Shown here piece by piece: positions 1 through 7,973 of a stretch of 25,419 nt of DNA. The notes below the pieces were generated by a model. That model saw only the letters and a list, made by a program, of their open reading frames with translations, was not told the origin of the DNA and searched no databases. Numbering within the stretch: position 1 is the first letter of the stretch; every line of letters begins with the position of its first letter. The DNA is from Bacillota bacterium. Lineage in GTDB: Bacteria; Bacillota; Clostridia; Lachnospirales; Lachnospiraceae. The stretch lies in contig JAEZUR010000044.1 of assembly GCA_023420935.1 (NCBI GenBank), positions 1 through 25,419 on the forward strand, read 5' to 3'. The position numbers and the translations under genes were made by a program.

Positions 1-71
1 AGACAATCCATTAAATGGATAACCTTAAAGTGAATATATATTTCGACATAGCATTACATATTTAATTCTTT

Positions 72-109
72 CCAAAAAGCTGGTGATAATCATTAAACTT
101 CAGCTTTGG
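72..109 (-). terminator. Possible terminator of the large secreted-protein gene
   Basis: On the minus strand an AAAGCTG arm (103-76 region) pairs with CAGCTTT across a loop of about 18 bases and runs into five T residues followed by GG. It lies 45-80 bases past the stop codon of the transglutaminase-like gene. The long loop and a bulge make it a modest candidate. A separate 11-bp AT-only hairpin (141-167) spans the stop codon but has no T tract. Confidence 0.4.
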
Positions 110-152
110 ACACAGAAAAAATTACGCCTCTTTTTATTATGTAATTATTAAT

Positions 153-3100
153 TTATTTAATAATTACAGTAGTAACGTATTTCTTTGAACATTTTCCAAT
201 TTTTACAGTTGTTGTAATCTTAACTTTTCCTGCTTTTTTACCTCGAACAACACCACTTGATGAAACAGTAGCTTTGCTTGTACTACTAGATTTATATGTA
301 ATTTTTGCTACATTGGTAGTGACACAAGATGGTAAAGTTACATGAATAATTCTACTTTTCCCTTTTTTCAATTTTACGCTTTTTGTTACCTTAGCATTCC
401 CTACAATACCCATTGCCGTATTTTGGGACTTATCAGGTAAGATAACATATTTATTAAATTTAGTTACAGGTATCGTAATTGCTTTATTTTCATCTACAAT
501 CAATTCTGAAACAGGTAATTCCTCTAGCATTTTAATATCTTCATTGTATCCATATGCATATACTTTATCACCTTTATACTTATTCATATTACTATTTAGA
601 TTCACTACCATTTTTGACTCATTGGCTAGTTCACCTTCTTGTGATAATGTAACTACCGTTCCTTTCCCAATTTCGTAATCTGATAGATATTGTTTCATCC
701 CAGTACCAAGTTGGCTATCAACGCTTAAATCCGTAACATCCATACCAACATTAAAGTCTTGAACATTATGAATATCATATCCTGATATTCTCAAACTACA
801 AATAGGTTTGGTATATCCATATGTGCTGTTGTATGAACTATAGTTAGTGCCTACATAATTTAATACAATGGTTTTACCACTACTTTTCGCTTTTTGAATC
901 ACATCTTGTTTTAATAAAACATCATTAACAGAATAATCATTTCTTCCACAGAACTGTGAAGGAATTTTAACATTAACAACTACTTCATTAATAGAAGAAT
1001 TATTCATTTGATTTAAAACCTGTGCAGATATTCCATTAATACACATACAGAATGTACTAGTTGATGAAATATTTTTTCCCCGAGTCACTTCCAGTATTTT
1101 TTCTGCATCAATATCAAAATCAATGGTTGCTCGCGATCCATATGTGCTCATGGATATTTTGGGTGATATGTTAGCCTCATATCCATTCTCCGTATTTGAC
1201 ACATTAATTGTAGTAGTATTGGATAGAATTATGTTGCCTGAAGAAATCGGCGTATTACCATTATTAGCTATACCGTAAACACTTATGGTTGTAGTACAGC
1301 CTCCATAATACACATAAACGGTATTTGAACCAATATTACTAACTGTTGTACTACTTAATGAATAATCCGTTATTTCACGAACTGTACCATCAATATAGGT
1401 TGCTGTCACTCTAATATAACTGCGATCGATTGGATATCCTACTGGAACACTGTTACCATAATAATTAGCAACAAGATAGGAAACATTTTGTGTATTCGAG
1501 GGAATCATTCCATAAACAGTAAACGTTGTTTGTACTCCTCTATAAAATACGACAATTGTATTAGTTCCAGGTGTGGTAATTCTATCTGTTGATAATGAAT
1601 AATCCGTAATAAATGCAGTGGTATTATCCGTATAGGTAGCTATCACTGCTACATTATTCCTCGAGATATAATTTCCCAAAAAAACTGTCTCCCCGTTGTA
1701 TGTAGCAGAAATACTTCGGAGTGTTTTATTATTATCTGCTGGTATTGGATTCCACTTTGCATATAATGTGATATTAGCAATAATTGGTGTAGTTACCAGA
1801 AAGGCGTTAGTTAAATTACCATCGGTATACAATCCTCCAAAGTTATAACCTGCTTTAGTTGGTACTGCTGGAAGTGTTATTGTACTTCCTTTCACAATTC
1901 CTGTGATCGGGTTAATATAGGAGCCCCCATTGGTATTGAAAGACATAACATAAGTTGTAATATTGGCTGGATTTTCCTTTCCAATCACAGATACAGTTTT
2001 TATTTTCGATTGATAAGAAACCGTAATCACATTAGTTCCGATACTCGTAACTACAGCAGGGGAAATTGTAAATTCTCCGTTTGTTAATTTCGTTTTTGAT
2101 CCATCACTATAATTGGCGTACACACTTATATTATCTTTATTGATGCTTGTACCAATTATTAATTGATCTGTTGAAAGATATGTTGCATCAATGCTGATCA
2201 ATTCAATTGGATTCCATTTTGCATATAAACTAATGTTGGATGTTATAGGTGTTGTAACATTAAATGGATTGGTCAGGTTACTGTTGGTATACCATCCACC
2301 AAAAACAAAACCTGTTCTTGTAGGTGCCGCTGGTAACGTAATTTTAGCTCCACTGGTTATATTGGTTATAGGGGCAACACTGCTTCCATTATTTGAATAA
2401 AATGTTACAGTATAATAATTTGATACAGTAACAGTACAAGAAGCAGTAACCTTATTATCTGCCGATGTAGCTGTTATTTGCGCAATTCCTACACCCTTTG
2501 CAATAACAACACCGTTTGCGACAGTTGCAACAGTCTCATCATCAGATGACCATGTTATGCCTTTGTTCGTCGCATTATCTGGCTTAACTGTTGCTGTTAT
2601 AGTAACTTGATCACCAATATTAGAAAGAGACACCGTTTCTTTACTAAGAGTGATTCCAGTAACAGGAATGTCTGCACTCTGTAATTGGACTTCTAGAGAA
2701 GTATTGGCTGCTGGCATATTTAATGTTAATTTATATATTTTTTTATTGCTTACAGTATCAAGTTCTTCTGTCATTTCCATTAGAATAGGCTCATTATTTA
2801 CCTTACATGTTGCTATGTAATTTAAACTTTGGTTTGTTGGAGTTACAATGACAGTTAATTTTGTATCTTTCTCAACTTCAGTTCCGGTTTTTACAATAAT
2901 TCCATTATTATCTACGGTAACTTCCCCAGCTGCAGGTTGAGAGTATGTTAAAGAATACGTATCTGCATTTATTGGTTGATTTTGATAAGCTACAGATGAA
3001 CCAGTTGGCAAACCATAACACCATGCATTAATTATTTTATTAGTTGAATTAGTATAAGGCGTATGATCCGTATTAAAAGTACTACCCTGATTAAAATAGT

Positions 3101-4079
3101 CATACCTAATTTGTCCCACAGAACCTATTAAATCGTCATCCCATGTAACGTCTACGTTATACCAATTTCCTTCGAGTTTCACCATGTTCCAGGCATGCCC
3201 ACCACTAGTACCGTTAGCAATTCCATCTCCAGGAACATAGATACATTCTATACCACATGCATTTAATAATAATTGGAATGCTTTCGCATAACCTTCACAT
3301 ACCACCTCATTCACATCTGTAAATGCACCCTCTATTGTATGTGCTGATCTTACATTACTTGGTTGTCCATTTACATAGGCATAATCGAGATTCTTCACTA
3401 ACTCGTCATGTAGTATAACTTCTTTCTCGTATTCCTCACTAATACCTTTCACTTTATCAAGATAAGTCTCAATCTTTCCTTGCATTATAATTCTAGTATT
3501 GTATCTTAAAGTACCATCTTTAAATTTCTCATTGCATGGTATCATTAAGTCATCAATATACCCATTTATAATACTAAAAGAAAAGCCTTCGCTCCAAAAA
3601 ACATCTGGGTGATCATAGTAAAATGGAATTGTGATCTTGTATAGATTAGCTTCTAATATTTGATATTCTTTTATGTTTATCTTTGTGGCTATATATCCTT
3701 TATTGCCACTCGAGTAAGTTATTTCTTCAGCATTTATATTAGATGAATCAAATTGATAATAAGCTTCTTCTAATCTGGTATATATCTCTTTCTCGCTACT
3801 TGATAATTGGTTATAACCATATTTAGATGCATAAGAATTTTTCGTTTTAGCTTGTTTAGAAAATTTGCTTTGATTATATTCTGGAACCTTTTTTGCTTCT
3901 GACAGTGAGACTTTCTGAGATTCAAGAAGCTGTAATCCATTGTTTAATACAGGTTTATCAACACTAGAATTATTGCTATTATTTTGCTTTGTTATAATTG
4001 TATTGGCTTGTGTTTGTACTGGAATTGTAGTTACCAATATTATAGTCAGTAACATTGCCAAACTCCGTCGTAGTTTCAT
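153..4079 (-). CDS. Secreted multidomain protein: transglutaminase-like domain, bacterial Ig-like domains and InlB-type repeats
   Basis: A 1308-residue exported protein. A signal peptide (charged MKLRR, hydrophobic stretch 6-20) probably ends after VQTQA at residue 25. Residues about 90-320 form a transglutaminase-like domain of the papain-like cysteine fold, with the triad visible as Cys261 (VCEGYAKAF), His295 (GGHAWN) and Asp310 (YNVDVTWDD). Then come a Big_2 Ig-like domain (about 471-553), two Listeria-Bacteroides (Flg_new/InlB B-repeat) units at 557-622 and 711-776, and three related Ig-like repeats at about 627-700, 787-857 and 866-936. A region of unknown fold (950-1220) and a final Lys/Ser/Thr-rich Ig-like domain (about 1224-1308) follow. 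There is no LPXTG, SLH or C-terminal anchor, so it is secreted or loosely wall-bound. The ATG has GGGGAGG upstream. A cross-linking, hydrolase or peptidase role at the cell surface is inferred from fold only; the substrate is unknown. Confidence 0.9.
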   Translation of the reverse strand: MKLRRSLAMLLTIILVTTIPVQTQANTIITKQNNSNNSSVDKPVLNNGLQLLESQKVSLSEAKKVPEYNQSKFSKQAKTKNSYASKYGYNQLSSSEKEIYTRLEEAYYQFDSSNINAEEITYSSGNKGYIATKINIKEYQILEANLYKITIPFYYDHPDVFWSEGFSFSIINGYIDDLMIPCNEKFKDGTLRYNTRIIMQGKIETYLDKVKGISEEYEKEVILHDELVKNLDYAYVNGQPSNVRSAHTIEGAFTDVNEVVCEGYAKAFQLLLNACGIECIYVPGDGIANGTSGGHAWNMVKLEGNWYNVDVTWDDDLIGSVGQIRYDYFNQGSTFNTDHTPYTNSTNKIINAWCYGLPTGSSVAYQNQPINADTYSLTYSQPAAGEVTVDNNGIIVKTGTEVEKDTKLTVIVTPTNQSLNYIATCKVNNEPILMEMTEELDTVSNKKIYKLTLNMPAANTSLEVQLQSADIPVTGITLSKETVSLSNIGDQVTITATVKPDNATNKGITWSSDDETVATVANGVVIAKGVGIAQITATSADNKVTASCTVTVSNYYTVTFYSNNGSSVAPITNITSGAKITLPAAPTRTGFVFGGWYTNSNLTNPFNVTTPITSNISLYAKWNPIELISIDATYLSTDQLIIGTSINKDNISVYANYSDGSKTKLTNGEFTISPAVVTSIGTNVITVSYQSKIKTVSVIGKENPANITTYVMSFNTNGGSYINPITGIVKGSTITLPAVPTKAGYNFGGLYTDGNLTNAFLVTTPIIANITLYAKWNPIPADNNKTLRSISATYNGETVFLGNYISRNNVAVIATYTDNTTAFITDYSLSTDRITTPGTNTIVVFYRGVQTTFTVYGMIPSNTQNVSYLVANYYGNSVPVGYPIDRSYIRVTATYIDGTVREITDYSLSSTTVSNIGSNTVYVYYGGCTTTISVYGIANNGNTPISSGNIILSNTTTINVSNTENGYEANISPKISMSTYGSRATIDFDIDAEKILEVTRGKNISSTSTFCMCINGISAQVLNQMNNSSINEVVVNVKIPSQFCGRNDYSVNDVLLKQDVIQKAKSSGKTIVLNYVGTNYSSYNSTYGYTKPICSLRISGYDIHNVQDFNVGMDVTDLSVDSQLGTGMKQYLSDYEIGKGTVVTLSQEGELANESKMVVNLNSNMNKYKGDKVYAYGYNEDIKMLEELPVSELIVDENKAITIPVTKFNKYVILPDKSQNTAMGIVGNAKVTKSVKLKKGKSRIIHVTLPSCVTTNVAKITYKSSSTSKATVSSSGVVRGKKAGKVKITTTVKIGKCSKKYVTTVIIK
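1272..2411 (-). repeat. Interleaved repeat block inside the secreted protein gene
   Basis: Two InlB-type units (1752-1949 and 2214-2411) are similar at DNA level, for example around the shared ATTGGATTCCA near 1747 and 2209. Three Ig-like units (1980-2201, 1509-1721 and 1272-1484) end in related GxNTxxVxY...VYG-type sequences. The order InlB-Ig-InlB-Ig-Ig suggests duplication of an InlB-Ig pair followed by one more Ig copy. Confidence 0.65.
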
Positions 4080-4122
4080 GAAGTAATTCCTCCCCTATTG
4101 TGCTATCTTTTATGCTACCATT

Positions 4123-4162
4123 ATTCTACATAATATTTCGGTAATTTACAATATTTTGTCAA
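4123..4162 (-). promoter_or_regulatory. Possible promoter of the secreted-protein gene
   Basis: A perfect minus-strand TTGACA (4162-4157) lies upstream of the gene, but the best -10 candidates, TATTAT (4135-4130) and TAGAAT (4128-4123), are too far for a standard 17-base spacer. An alternative is TTGTAA followed after 17 bases by TAGAAT. The promoter zone is likely here; the exact boxes are uncertain. Confidence 0.3.
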
Positions 4163-4277
4163 CTATAATTCCATTTTTATCCTACCCGAATCGACTACTA
4201 CATATTTATAGAAACAAATGATACTACAACACACACTTAAAATACCCCTTGAGCATTAGAAAAATATAGTATAAACG

Positions 4278-4315
4278 AAAACAACGCTGCCAACTTAACA
4301 TGGCAACGTTGTTTT
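4278..4315 (-). terminator. Terminator overlapping the 3' end of the GNAT gene
   Basis: A 15-bp stem (arms 4278-4292 and 4301-4315, 8-base loop) is perfect in minus-strand RNA with one G-U pair at 4287/4306. In plus-strand RNA that pair would be a C-A mismatch, so the hairpin is better suited to minus-strand transcripts. It is followed by TTTTCGTTT on the minus strand. The GNAT stop codon (4297-4295) lies in the loop. Confidence 0.75.
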
Positions 4316-4768
4316 TTTATTTTTTTCATAGGTACGAATTGTTAATCGATCAGAAATAATCTGATCACTCACTTTATGATATCCATCTTTTTCATAAAAA
4401 TAACAATTGCGCTCATCCTGGACAGGTGTATCTAATTCCCATTTTGCAGCATCTGGATAAGTTTGATAGATAAAACGTAATGCATCTTTACCAATCCCCC
4501 TGTTCTGAAATTCGGGTATAATTGCTAGGCAACCTAACTTATATACCTGATTGTCTTTCTTCTTTATTGAAATATCACCAATTAATTTACCATCGTATAC
4601 AATCTTATAAATGATACCATTACTAATTCTCTTCTTCATGGTTTCTAATGGAATATTATACCCTGGGCATTCGCCATATTTTATAAAATCATCATAAAAG
4701 CTTTTACTTCTTGCTTCGACTATAGATGCAGCATCTTCCACCTTCGCACTTTCAAAAACAACATTCAT
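4295..4768 (-). CDS. GNAT family N-acetyltransferase
   Basis: A 157-residue single-domain GNAT that would transfer an acetyl group from acetyl-CoA to an amine; the substrate is unknown. The acetyl-CoA pyrophosphate-binding motif A is LAIIPEFQNRGIG (residues 81-93), preceded by the beta4 strand. The C-terminal CYFYEKDGYHKV matches the usual end of the fold. The ORF can be read from a TTG at 4771, but the ATG at 4768 sits 7 bases after AGGAG and is the better start. The last five residues (TTLPC) are encoded by the 5' arm of the terminator hairpin, so the C-terminus may have been shaped by the terminator. It has its own upstream region and is probably monocistronic. Confidence 0.88.
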   Translation of the reverse strand: MNVVFESAKVEDAASIVEARSKSFYDDFIKYGECPGYNIPLETMKKRISNGIIYKIVYDGKLIGDISIKKKDNQVYKLGCLAIIPEFQNRGIGKDALRFIYQTYPDAAKWELDTPVQDERNCYFYEKDGYHKVSDQIISDRLTIRTYEKNKKTTLPC

Positions 4769-4807
4769 CAAACTACTCCTAACTAAAAAAATTTAATTAC
4801 AATAAAG

Positions 4808-4819
4808 GTAGTATACTAC
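4808..4819. promoter_or_regulatory. Perfect 12-bp palindrome between divergent genes
   Basis: GTAGTATACTAC is a perfect palindrome midway between the minus-strand GNAT and the plus-strand 58-residue ORF. A dimeric repressor site for one or both genes is possible, but a chance AT-rich palindrome cannot be excluded. Confidence 0.25.
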
Positions 4820-4892
4820 AAAACACATTTGCAAACTATATATTTATGATATCGAAGATAACAAAATAAATTTTTATAATGGAGGTTCATCT

Positions 4893-5069
4893 ATGAAAGA
4901 TAGCAATCAAACTGTAAGTAATAAACATAATTCAGGAAAAGGAAATGGTAATTCTGTGATAGATAATCATGAAAAAACAAGTGATTATGTTAGTGGCAGT
5001 GTTCCTTCCTCAACCAGTCATAAATTTGGTGCTAGCACTGATGACAGTAATAGCAAGCAGCAAAGATAA
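4893..5069 (+). CDS. Small hydrophilic protein of 58 residues, function unknown
   Basis: The ORF starts with MKDSNQTVSNK and ends with SKQQR followed by TAA. GGAGG lies 7 bases before the ATG and a hairpin terminator follows about 50 bases after the stop, so it has the signals of a real gene although it is very short. The product is strongly polar (Ser, Asn, Lys, Asp, Gly), has no hydrophobic segment and no cysteine, and is probably disordered. Small, Asn/Ser/Lys-rich soluble proteins are common among spore components of Firmicutes, but no conserved spore-protein motif is visible, so that is only a guess. It is one of two plus-strand genes in the window. Confidence 0.6.
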   Translation: MKDSNQTVSNKHNSGKGNGNSVIDNHEKTSDYVSGSVPSSTSHKFGASTDDSNSKQQR

Positions 5070-5118
5070 GAAATTTTAACAATTATATTTTTGTATAACT
5101 AGAAATTAAAATAAGAAG

Positions 5119-5179
5119 AAGAGACTGTAGCAAATAGCATATCACTGTAAAATGTGCTATTATACTTCAGCCTCTTTTT
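5119..5179 (+). terminator. Long imperfect hairpin, probably a shared convergent terminator
   Basis: AAGAG/CTCTT and CTG/CAG outer pairs and an inner ATAGCAtat/atgTGCTAT stem close a 9-base loop, followed by TTTTT (5175-5179). It lies between the convergent 58-residue gene and the DUF3892 gene. The opposite side is also T-rich on the minus strand, so it may work both ways. Confidence 0.6.
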
Positions 5180-5186
5180 CAATTCA

Positions 5187-5489
5187 TTAGTGAAATCCCT
5201 GTGATACCGTTGGTAATTTACTTAGATTATTATTGTCATCCCCATCTGGAAGTGACTTTAGATATTCATTTCCATTTCTCACCGCAACACCTACCCCTTG
5301 AATACCACCCTGTTTGGCAAGTTGGATACCTTCTTCTTTTTCCAGGACACGTCCATCTGATAATTGATATCCCGTTACACGTCCACTTTTCTTAACTAAT
5401 GCCACAATATCTTTTGCATCAGCATTGGGAGTTGGAATATCCTCCAGTGCCATCATAGGTAGATTCGTTATATCATTATTATTAGGCAT
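5187..5489 (-). CDS. DUF3892 domain-containing protein
   Basis: A 100-residue soluble protein. Residues about 25-78 match DUF3892: VKKSGRVTGYQLSDGRVLE, then an EEGIQLAKQGGIQGVGVA stretch and YLKSLPDG. The domain is small and common in Clostridia and Bacilli, with no known function. An ATG at 5510 extends the frame, but its codons contain AGGAGGG, which is exactly the ribosome site for the ATG at 5489 (about 9 bases spacing), so 5489 is taken as the start. The C-terminal tail (DDNNNLSKLPTVSQGFH) is polar. It converges on the 58-residue gene across a shared terminator. Confidence 0.85.
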   Translation of the reverse strand: MPNNNDITNLPMMALEDIPTPNADAKDIVALVKKSGRVTGYQLSDGRVLEKEEGIQLAKQGGIQGVGVAVRNGNEYLKSLPDGDDNNNLSKLPTVSQGFH

Positions 5490-5716
5490 TACAACAACCC
5501 TCCTATCCATAATCTCATGTTTTGATAACTATCAATATATTAGTATTTTATAGTAATATATAGTTTTCCAATAAAGTTATAAAATATAACAGGAATAAAG
5601 AAATCCTATCCTGTCATATATTTCAAATATATAGTTAAACATGATACCTATTTGTAAAACATATCGTAAATAGCCCGTAAAACAACATGGGATTTTGTTG
5701 CTTTATAGGGAAATAT

Positions 5717-5745
5717 TTGGTAATATGTTGCATGAGAGTTATAAT
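5717..5745 (+). promoter_or_regulatory. Sigma-A-type promoter of the lipoprotein gene
   Basis: TTGGTA (5717-5722), a 17-base spacer and a perfect TATAAT (5740-5745). The expected transcription start is near 5752, leaving a leader of only about 16 bases that contains the ribosome site GGGAGG (5753-5758). Confidence 0.65.
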
Positions 5746-5767
5746 AGTCAACGGGAGGAACTTTTTA

Positions 5768-6145
5768 ATGAATCAAAGAAAAAAATTAGTATCTACTTTA
5801 TTAGTAATGGTACTTGTACTTACTATGTTTGCAGGATGCTCTAAAAAGGCTAATGCAAATGATCCAATTCTTGGAAAATGGACTGCAACAGAAATGAGCG
5901 GTATGACAATGGAAGAAATCGCTGAATTAACAGGTGAAGAAATGCCTGGAGTTACTATGGATTTTAAAGATGATGGTTCTGGAAACGCTGCCTTTTCTGA
6001 AGAAGAAGAAGCTTTTTCATGGGAAAAAGACGGAGAATCCTATGCACTTGATCTTGGTGCAGAAGAGAAAAATGTTGCAACAATCACAGATAATGTTTTA
6101 ACTATCACAGTAGAAGATCAAGAAATGAAATTTGAGAAGAAATAA
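5768..6145 (+). CDS. Small secreted lipoprotein with a lipocalin-like fold, function unknown
   Basis: A 125-residue protein. Signal peptide MNQRKK plus a hydrophobic core leads to the lipobox TMFAGC, so Cys24 should be lipidated and the protein held on the outer face of the membrane. The mature part (DPILGKWTATEMSGM, then an acidic stretch, ATITDNVLTITVEDQEMKFEKK) has the G-x-W start and beta-strand ladder common in lipocalin-like clostridial lipoproteins. It is very acidic. The reading frame is open back to 5687, but GGGAGG lies 9 bases before the ATG at 5768 and the promoter TATAAT at 5740 lies inside the longer frame, so the short form is right. A strong terminator follows, making this a single-gene unit. 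Confidence 0.88.
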   Translation: MNQRKKLVSTLLVMVLVLTMFAGCSKKANANDPILGKWTATEMSGMTMEEIAELTGEEMPGVTMDFKDDGSGNAAFSEEEEAFSWEKDGESYALDLGAEEKNVATITDNVLTITVEDQEMKFEKK

Positions 6146-6195
6146 ATGCAAAAATTAAACTTATCATAATATAATAGAACTAAATAGCTCTTATT

Positions 6196-6230
6196 ATATA
6201 CAGTTAACTTTCGTTAACTGTATATTTTTT
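6196..6230 (+). terminator. Strong intrinsic terminator after the lipoprotein gene
   Basis: A perfect 13-bp stem (6196-6208 with 6213-6225), 4-base loop TTTC, then a TTTTTT tract (6225-6230), 50 bases past the lipoprotein stop codon. Confidence 0.88.
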
Positions 6231-6241
6231 ATGTTCTCATA

Positions 6242-6278
6242 GACAAAAACAATAGCAGGTATACACCTGCTATTGTTT
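6242..6278 (-). terminator. Strong intrinsic terminator for the minus-strand LemA/Gre/YwbE unit
   Basis: A perfect 14-bp stem (6247-6260 with 6265-6278) with a 4-base loop. On the minus strand it ends in TTTTTGTC; on the plus strand no T tract follows. It is the first clear terminator downstream of ywbE. Confidence 0.85.
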
Positions 6279-6499
6279 GCTTCAAACATCTTTTCGCTTG
6301 AATTTTACGATTTTCATCTTCACCTGAATCATTTAATAGTAAATCCGTTGTCTCCTAAAGCCTCCATCAATACCATCTCCTATATTCTGGTTAACAAATT
6401 CGCGCTACATATAAGATATTCAATTTTGGAAATACTGTAAACATATTGTATATGCTTCGGTATCCACTACTTATTATGTCTAATCTTACTGATTATATA
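6279..6499 (-). other. Gene-free transcribed stretch between ywbE and its terminator
   Basis: About 220 bases with no convincing gene. On the minus strand there is a TTTACA-N17-TATCTT pair (about 6436 to 6408), then AGGAG before a 12-codon ORF (MEALGDNGFTIK) and AGGTGA before an 11-codon ORF (MKIVKFKRKDV) that stops just ahead of the terminator hairpin. It may be a long 3' untranslated region, a small RNA with its own promoter, or the remains of a lost gene. The promoter assignment is weak. Confidence 0.35.
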
Positions 6500-6703
6500 C
6501 TAATTATTTATGTTTTTTATTTCTTGCACTCTTCCCACTATCCCACTATCAAGCATTACTTTAATTCCTCTTGGATGCTTTGGGGAATTCGTTAGTATTC
6601 GTTTCACCACACCCTCTGTAAGTTTTCCGCTGGTTTGATCTTGCTTTTGCACGACCAATACGGTTGCACCAATCTTTATGTCACTACGTATAGTACCATT
6701 CAT
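6500..6703 (-). CDS. ywbE: YwbE family protein
   Basis: A 67-residue protein matching the Bacillus subtilis YwbE family (DUF2196) over its whole length: N-terminal NGTIRSDIKIGATVLVVQKQ, then GKLTEGVVKRILTNS and the HPRGIKVMLDSGIVGRV core. It resembles a small beta-barrel of the kind seen in RNA-binding KOW-like proteins, but its role is not established. GAGGAAA lies 7 bases ahead of the ATG. It follows the Gre-factor gene by about 160 bases with no terminator between, so it is probably the last gene of the DUF3137-lemA-gre operon. Confidence 0.9.
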   Translation of the reverse strand: MNGTIRSDIKIGATVLVVQKQDQTSGKLTEGVVKRILTNSPKHPRGIKVMLDSGIVGRVQEIKNINN

Positions 6704-6861
6704 GTTAATTTCCTCTTCATTTTCCTTATAATTTCTTTGCTAAACCGTTTATTATTATTTCTTACCTTGAACCCAATCCATTTACTTTGTCATAGTCTTT
6801 CTTATGTACATAGATATAATACATTGTTGAATAATTACTGTTCTCACCGAAAGACCCTAAT

Positions 6862-7365
6862 CTAAAATTTCCTCAACTGATCTGTCCCATCATCCTCAAC
6901 ATTTTCTATTTTTCGTATTATAACATCATAAGAATAACTATCATTTATCTGAATCGTTACCTTATCATCCACTTTGTGTTGTAATAATGCCTTGCCTAAT
7001 GGGGAATCAATACTTATCATTGATTTTAGCGAATTCGCTCTAACTGTCGTTACGATCTTATAGGTCTCTTCTTTGTCGTCCTCTGGAATATAGATAGTCA
7101 CCATTTTGTTCACACCAACTTCGTCCTCATTGGAATCCTCTGATATAATGTTTGCTGTTTTAATCATTCTTTCCAGATAACGTATCCGGCTCTCGTTCTG
7201 ATTTTTGAATTGCTTAGCTGCTTTATATTCAAAGTTCTCACTTAGGTCACCATGAGCTCTCGCTTCTTGAACATCTCGAATTGCTTCTTTACGAATTACA
7301 AGTTTACGGTGCTCAATCTCCTCTTGCATTCTTTTGATATCTTTTTCTGTTATCTTATCATACAT
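6862..7365 (-). CDS. greA: GreA/GreB family transcription elongation factor
   Basis: A 167-residue Gre factor, which binds the RNA polymerase secondary channel and stimulates cleavage of backtracked RNA. The N-terminal coiled coil (1-75) has the tip motif GDLSEN with Asp40 and Glu43 at the positions of the catalytic acids of E. coli GreA. The C-terminal FKBP-like domain has SPLGKALL (121-128). Some differences from housekeeping GreA (ENFEY instead of ENAEY, extended C-terminus) and its position next to lemA suggest a paralogue rather than the main GreA; this is inference. The ATG follows GAGGATG. It is 40 bases downstream of lemA. Confidence 0.88.
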   Translation of the reverse strand: MYDKITEKDIKRMQEEIEHRKLVIRKEAIRDVQEARAHGDLSENFEYKAAKQFKNQNESRIRYLERMIKTANIISEDSNEDEVGVNKMVTIYIPEDDKEETYKIVTTVRANSLKSMISIDSPLGKALLQHKVDDKVTIQINDSYSYDVIIRKIENVEDDGTDQLRKF

Positions 7366-7405
7366 GCTTTCATCCTCATCTATTTATGTTTTTTTAACCA
7401 GCATG

Positions 7406-7957
7406 TTAAATGTCCATTTTTACATCCTGGCGTTTTACTTCATCTACTACAAGAAATTCTTTTTGTGACATCTGAATCCGATTAGCAACAATACTACTAG
7501 GAAATGAAACAATTTTTTGATTCAGTCTTGCTATATTACCATTATACAGTCGTCTTGCAGCCTGAAGATGTTCCTCCACATCCATTATGGATTTCTGCAT
7601 TTGCTTAAAGTTTTCACTAGACCGCAATTCCGGATAATCCTCTGCAACTGCTTGAATAAAGTGGTTAGTCTTATCCATTACGTCCAATGCTTGGTTACGT
7701 TCCTTCATACTCATGCCAGAACGAAGACATATTGTTTCTAGCATAATTTCTTTCTCGTAGTTCACATAACTTTTAATCAAATCTAACATTTTTGTCAACA
7801 CATCATGGCGTTTTATTAATGCCACATCGATATCAGCTAATGATTCCTCAACCTTTATTTCTGTGCACCTAAGATCATTCTTAGTTGCTATATACCAAAA
7901 AATGATAGCTGCAACAACAATCAAAACTCCTATTATGAATCCCACTAAACCTTCCAA
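7406..7957 (-). CDS. lemA: LemA family membrane protein
   Basis: A 183-residue LemA protein: a short outside N-terminus, one membrane helix (about 5-25), then a long cytoplasmic helical bundle. Family signatures are YPELRSSENFKQMQ, AARRLYNGNIARLNQ and FPSSIVAN. LemA proteins are widespread and linked to envelope stress, but the biochemical role is unclear. The start codon is TTG at 7957, 7 bases after GGGAGG; the first in-frame ATG is far inside. The gene begins 16 bases after the DUF3137 gene, a pairing seen in many bacteria, which supports a shared function. Confidence 0.92.
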   Translation of the reverse strand: MEGLVGFIIGVLIVVAAIIFWYIATKNDLRCTEIKVEESLADIDVALIKRHDVLTKMLDLIKSYVNYEKEIMLETICLRSGMSMKERNQALDVMDKTNHFIQAVAEDYPELRSSENFKQMQKSIMDVEEHLQAARRLYNGNIARLNQKIVSFPSSIVANRIQMSQKEFLVVDEVKRQDVKMDI

Positions 7958-7973
7958 ATTATTTCCTCCCTAT

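Noticed and set aside
2191..2400. Plus-strand frames opposite the secreted-protein gene and opposite most other genes
   Set aside because: They have no ribosome sites, no family match, and follow the codon pattern of the true gene on the other strand.
6704..6861. A protein-like minus-strand frame reading GENSNYSTMYYIYVHKKDYD after the Gre gene
   Set aside because: It has no start codon or ribosome site and is closed by stops within about 35 codons; chance in AT-rich DNA is more likely.
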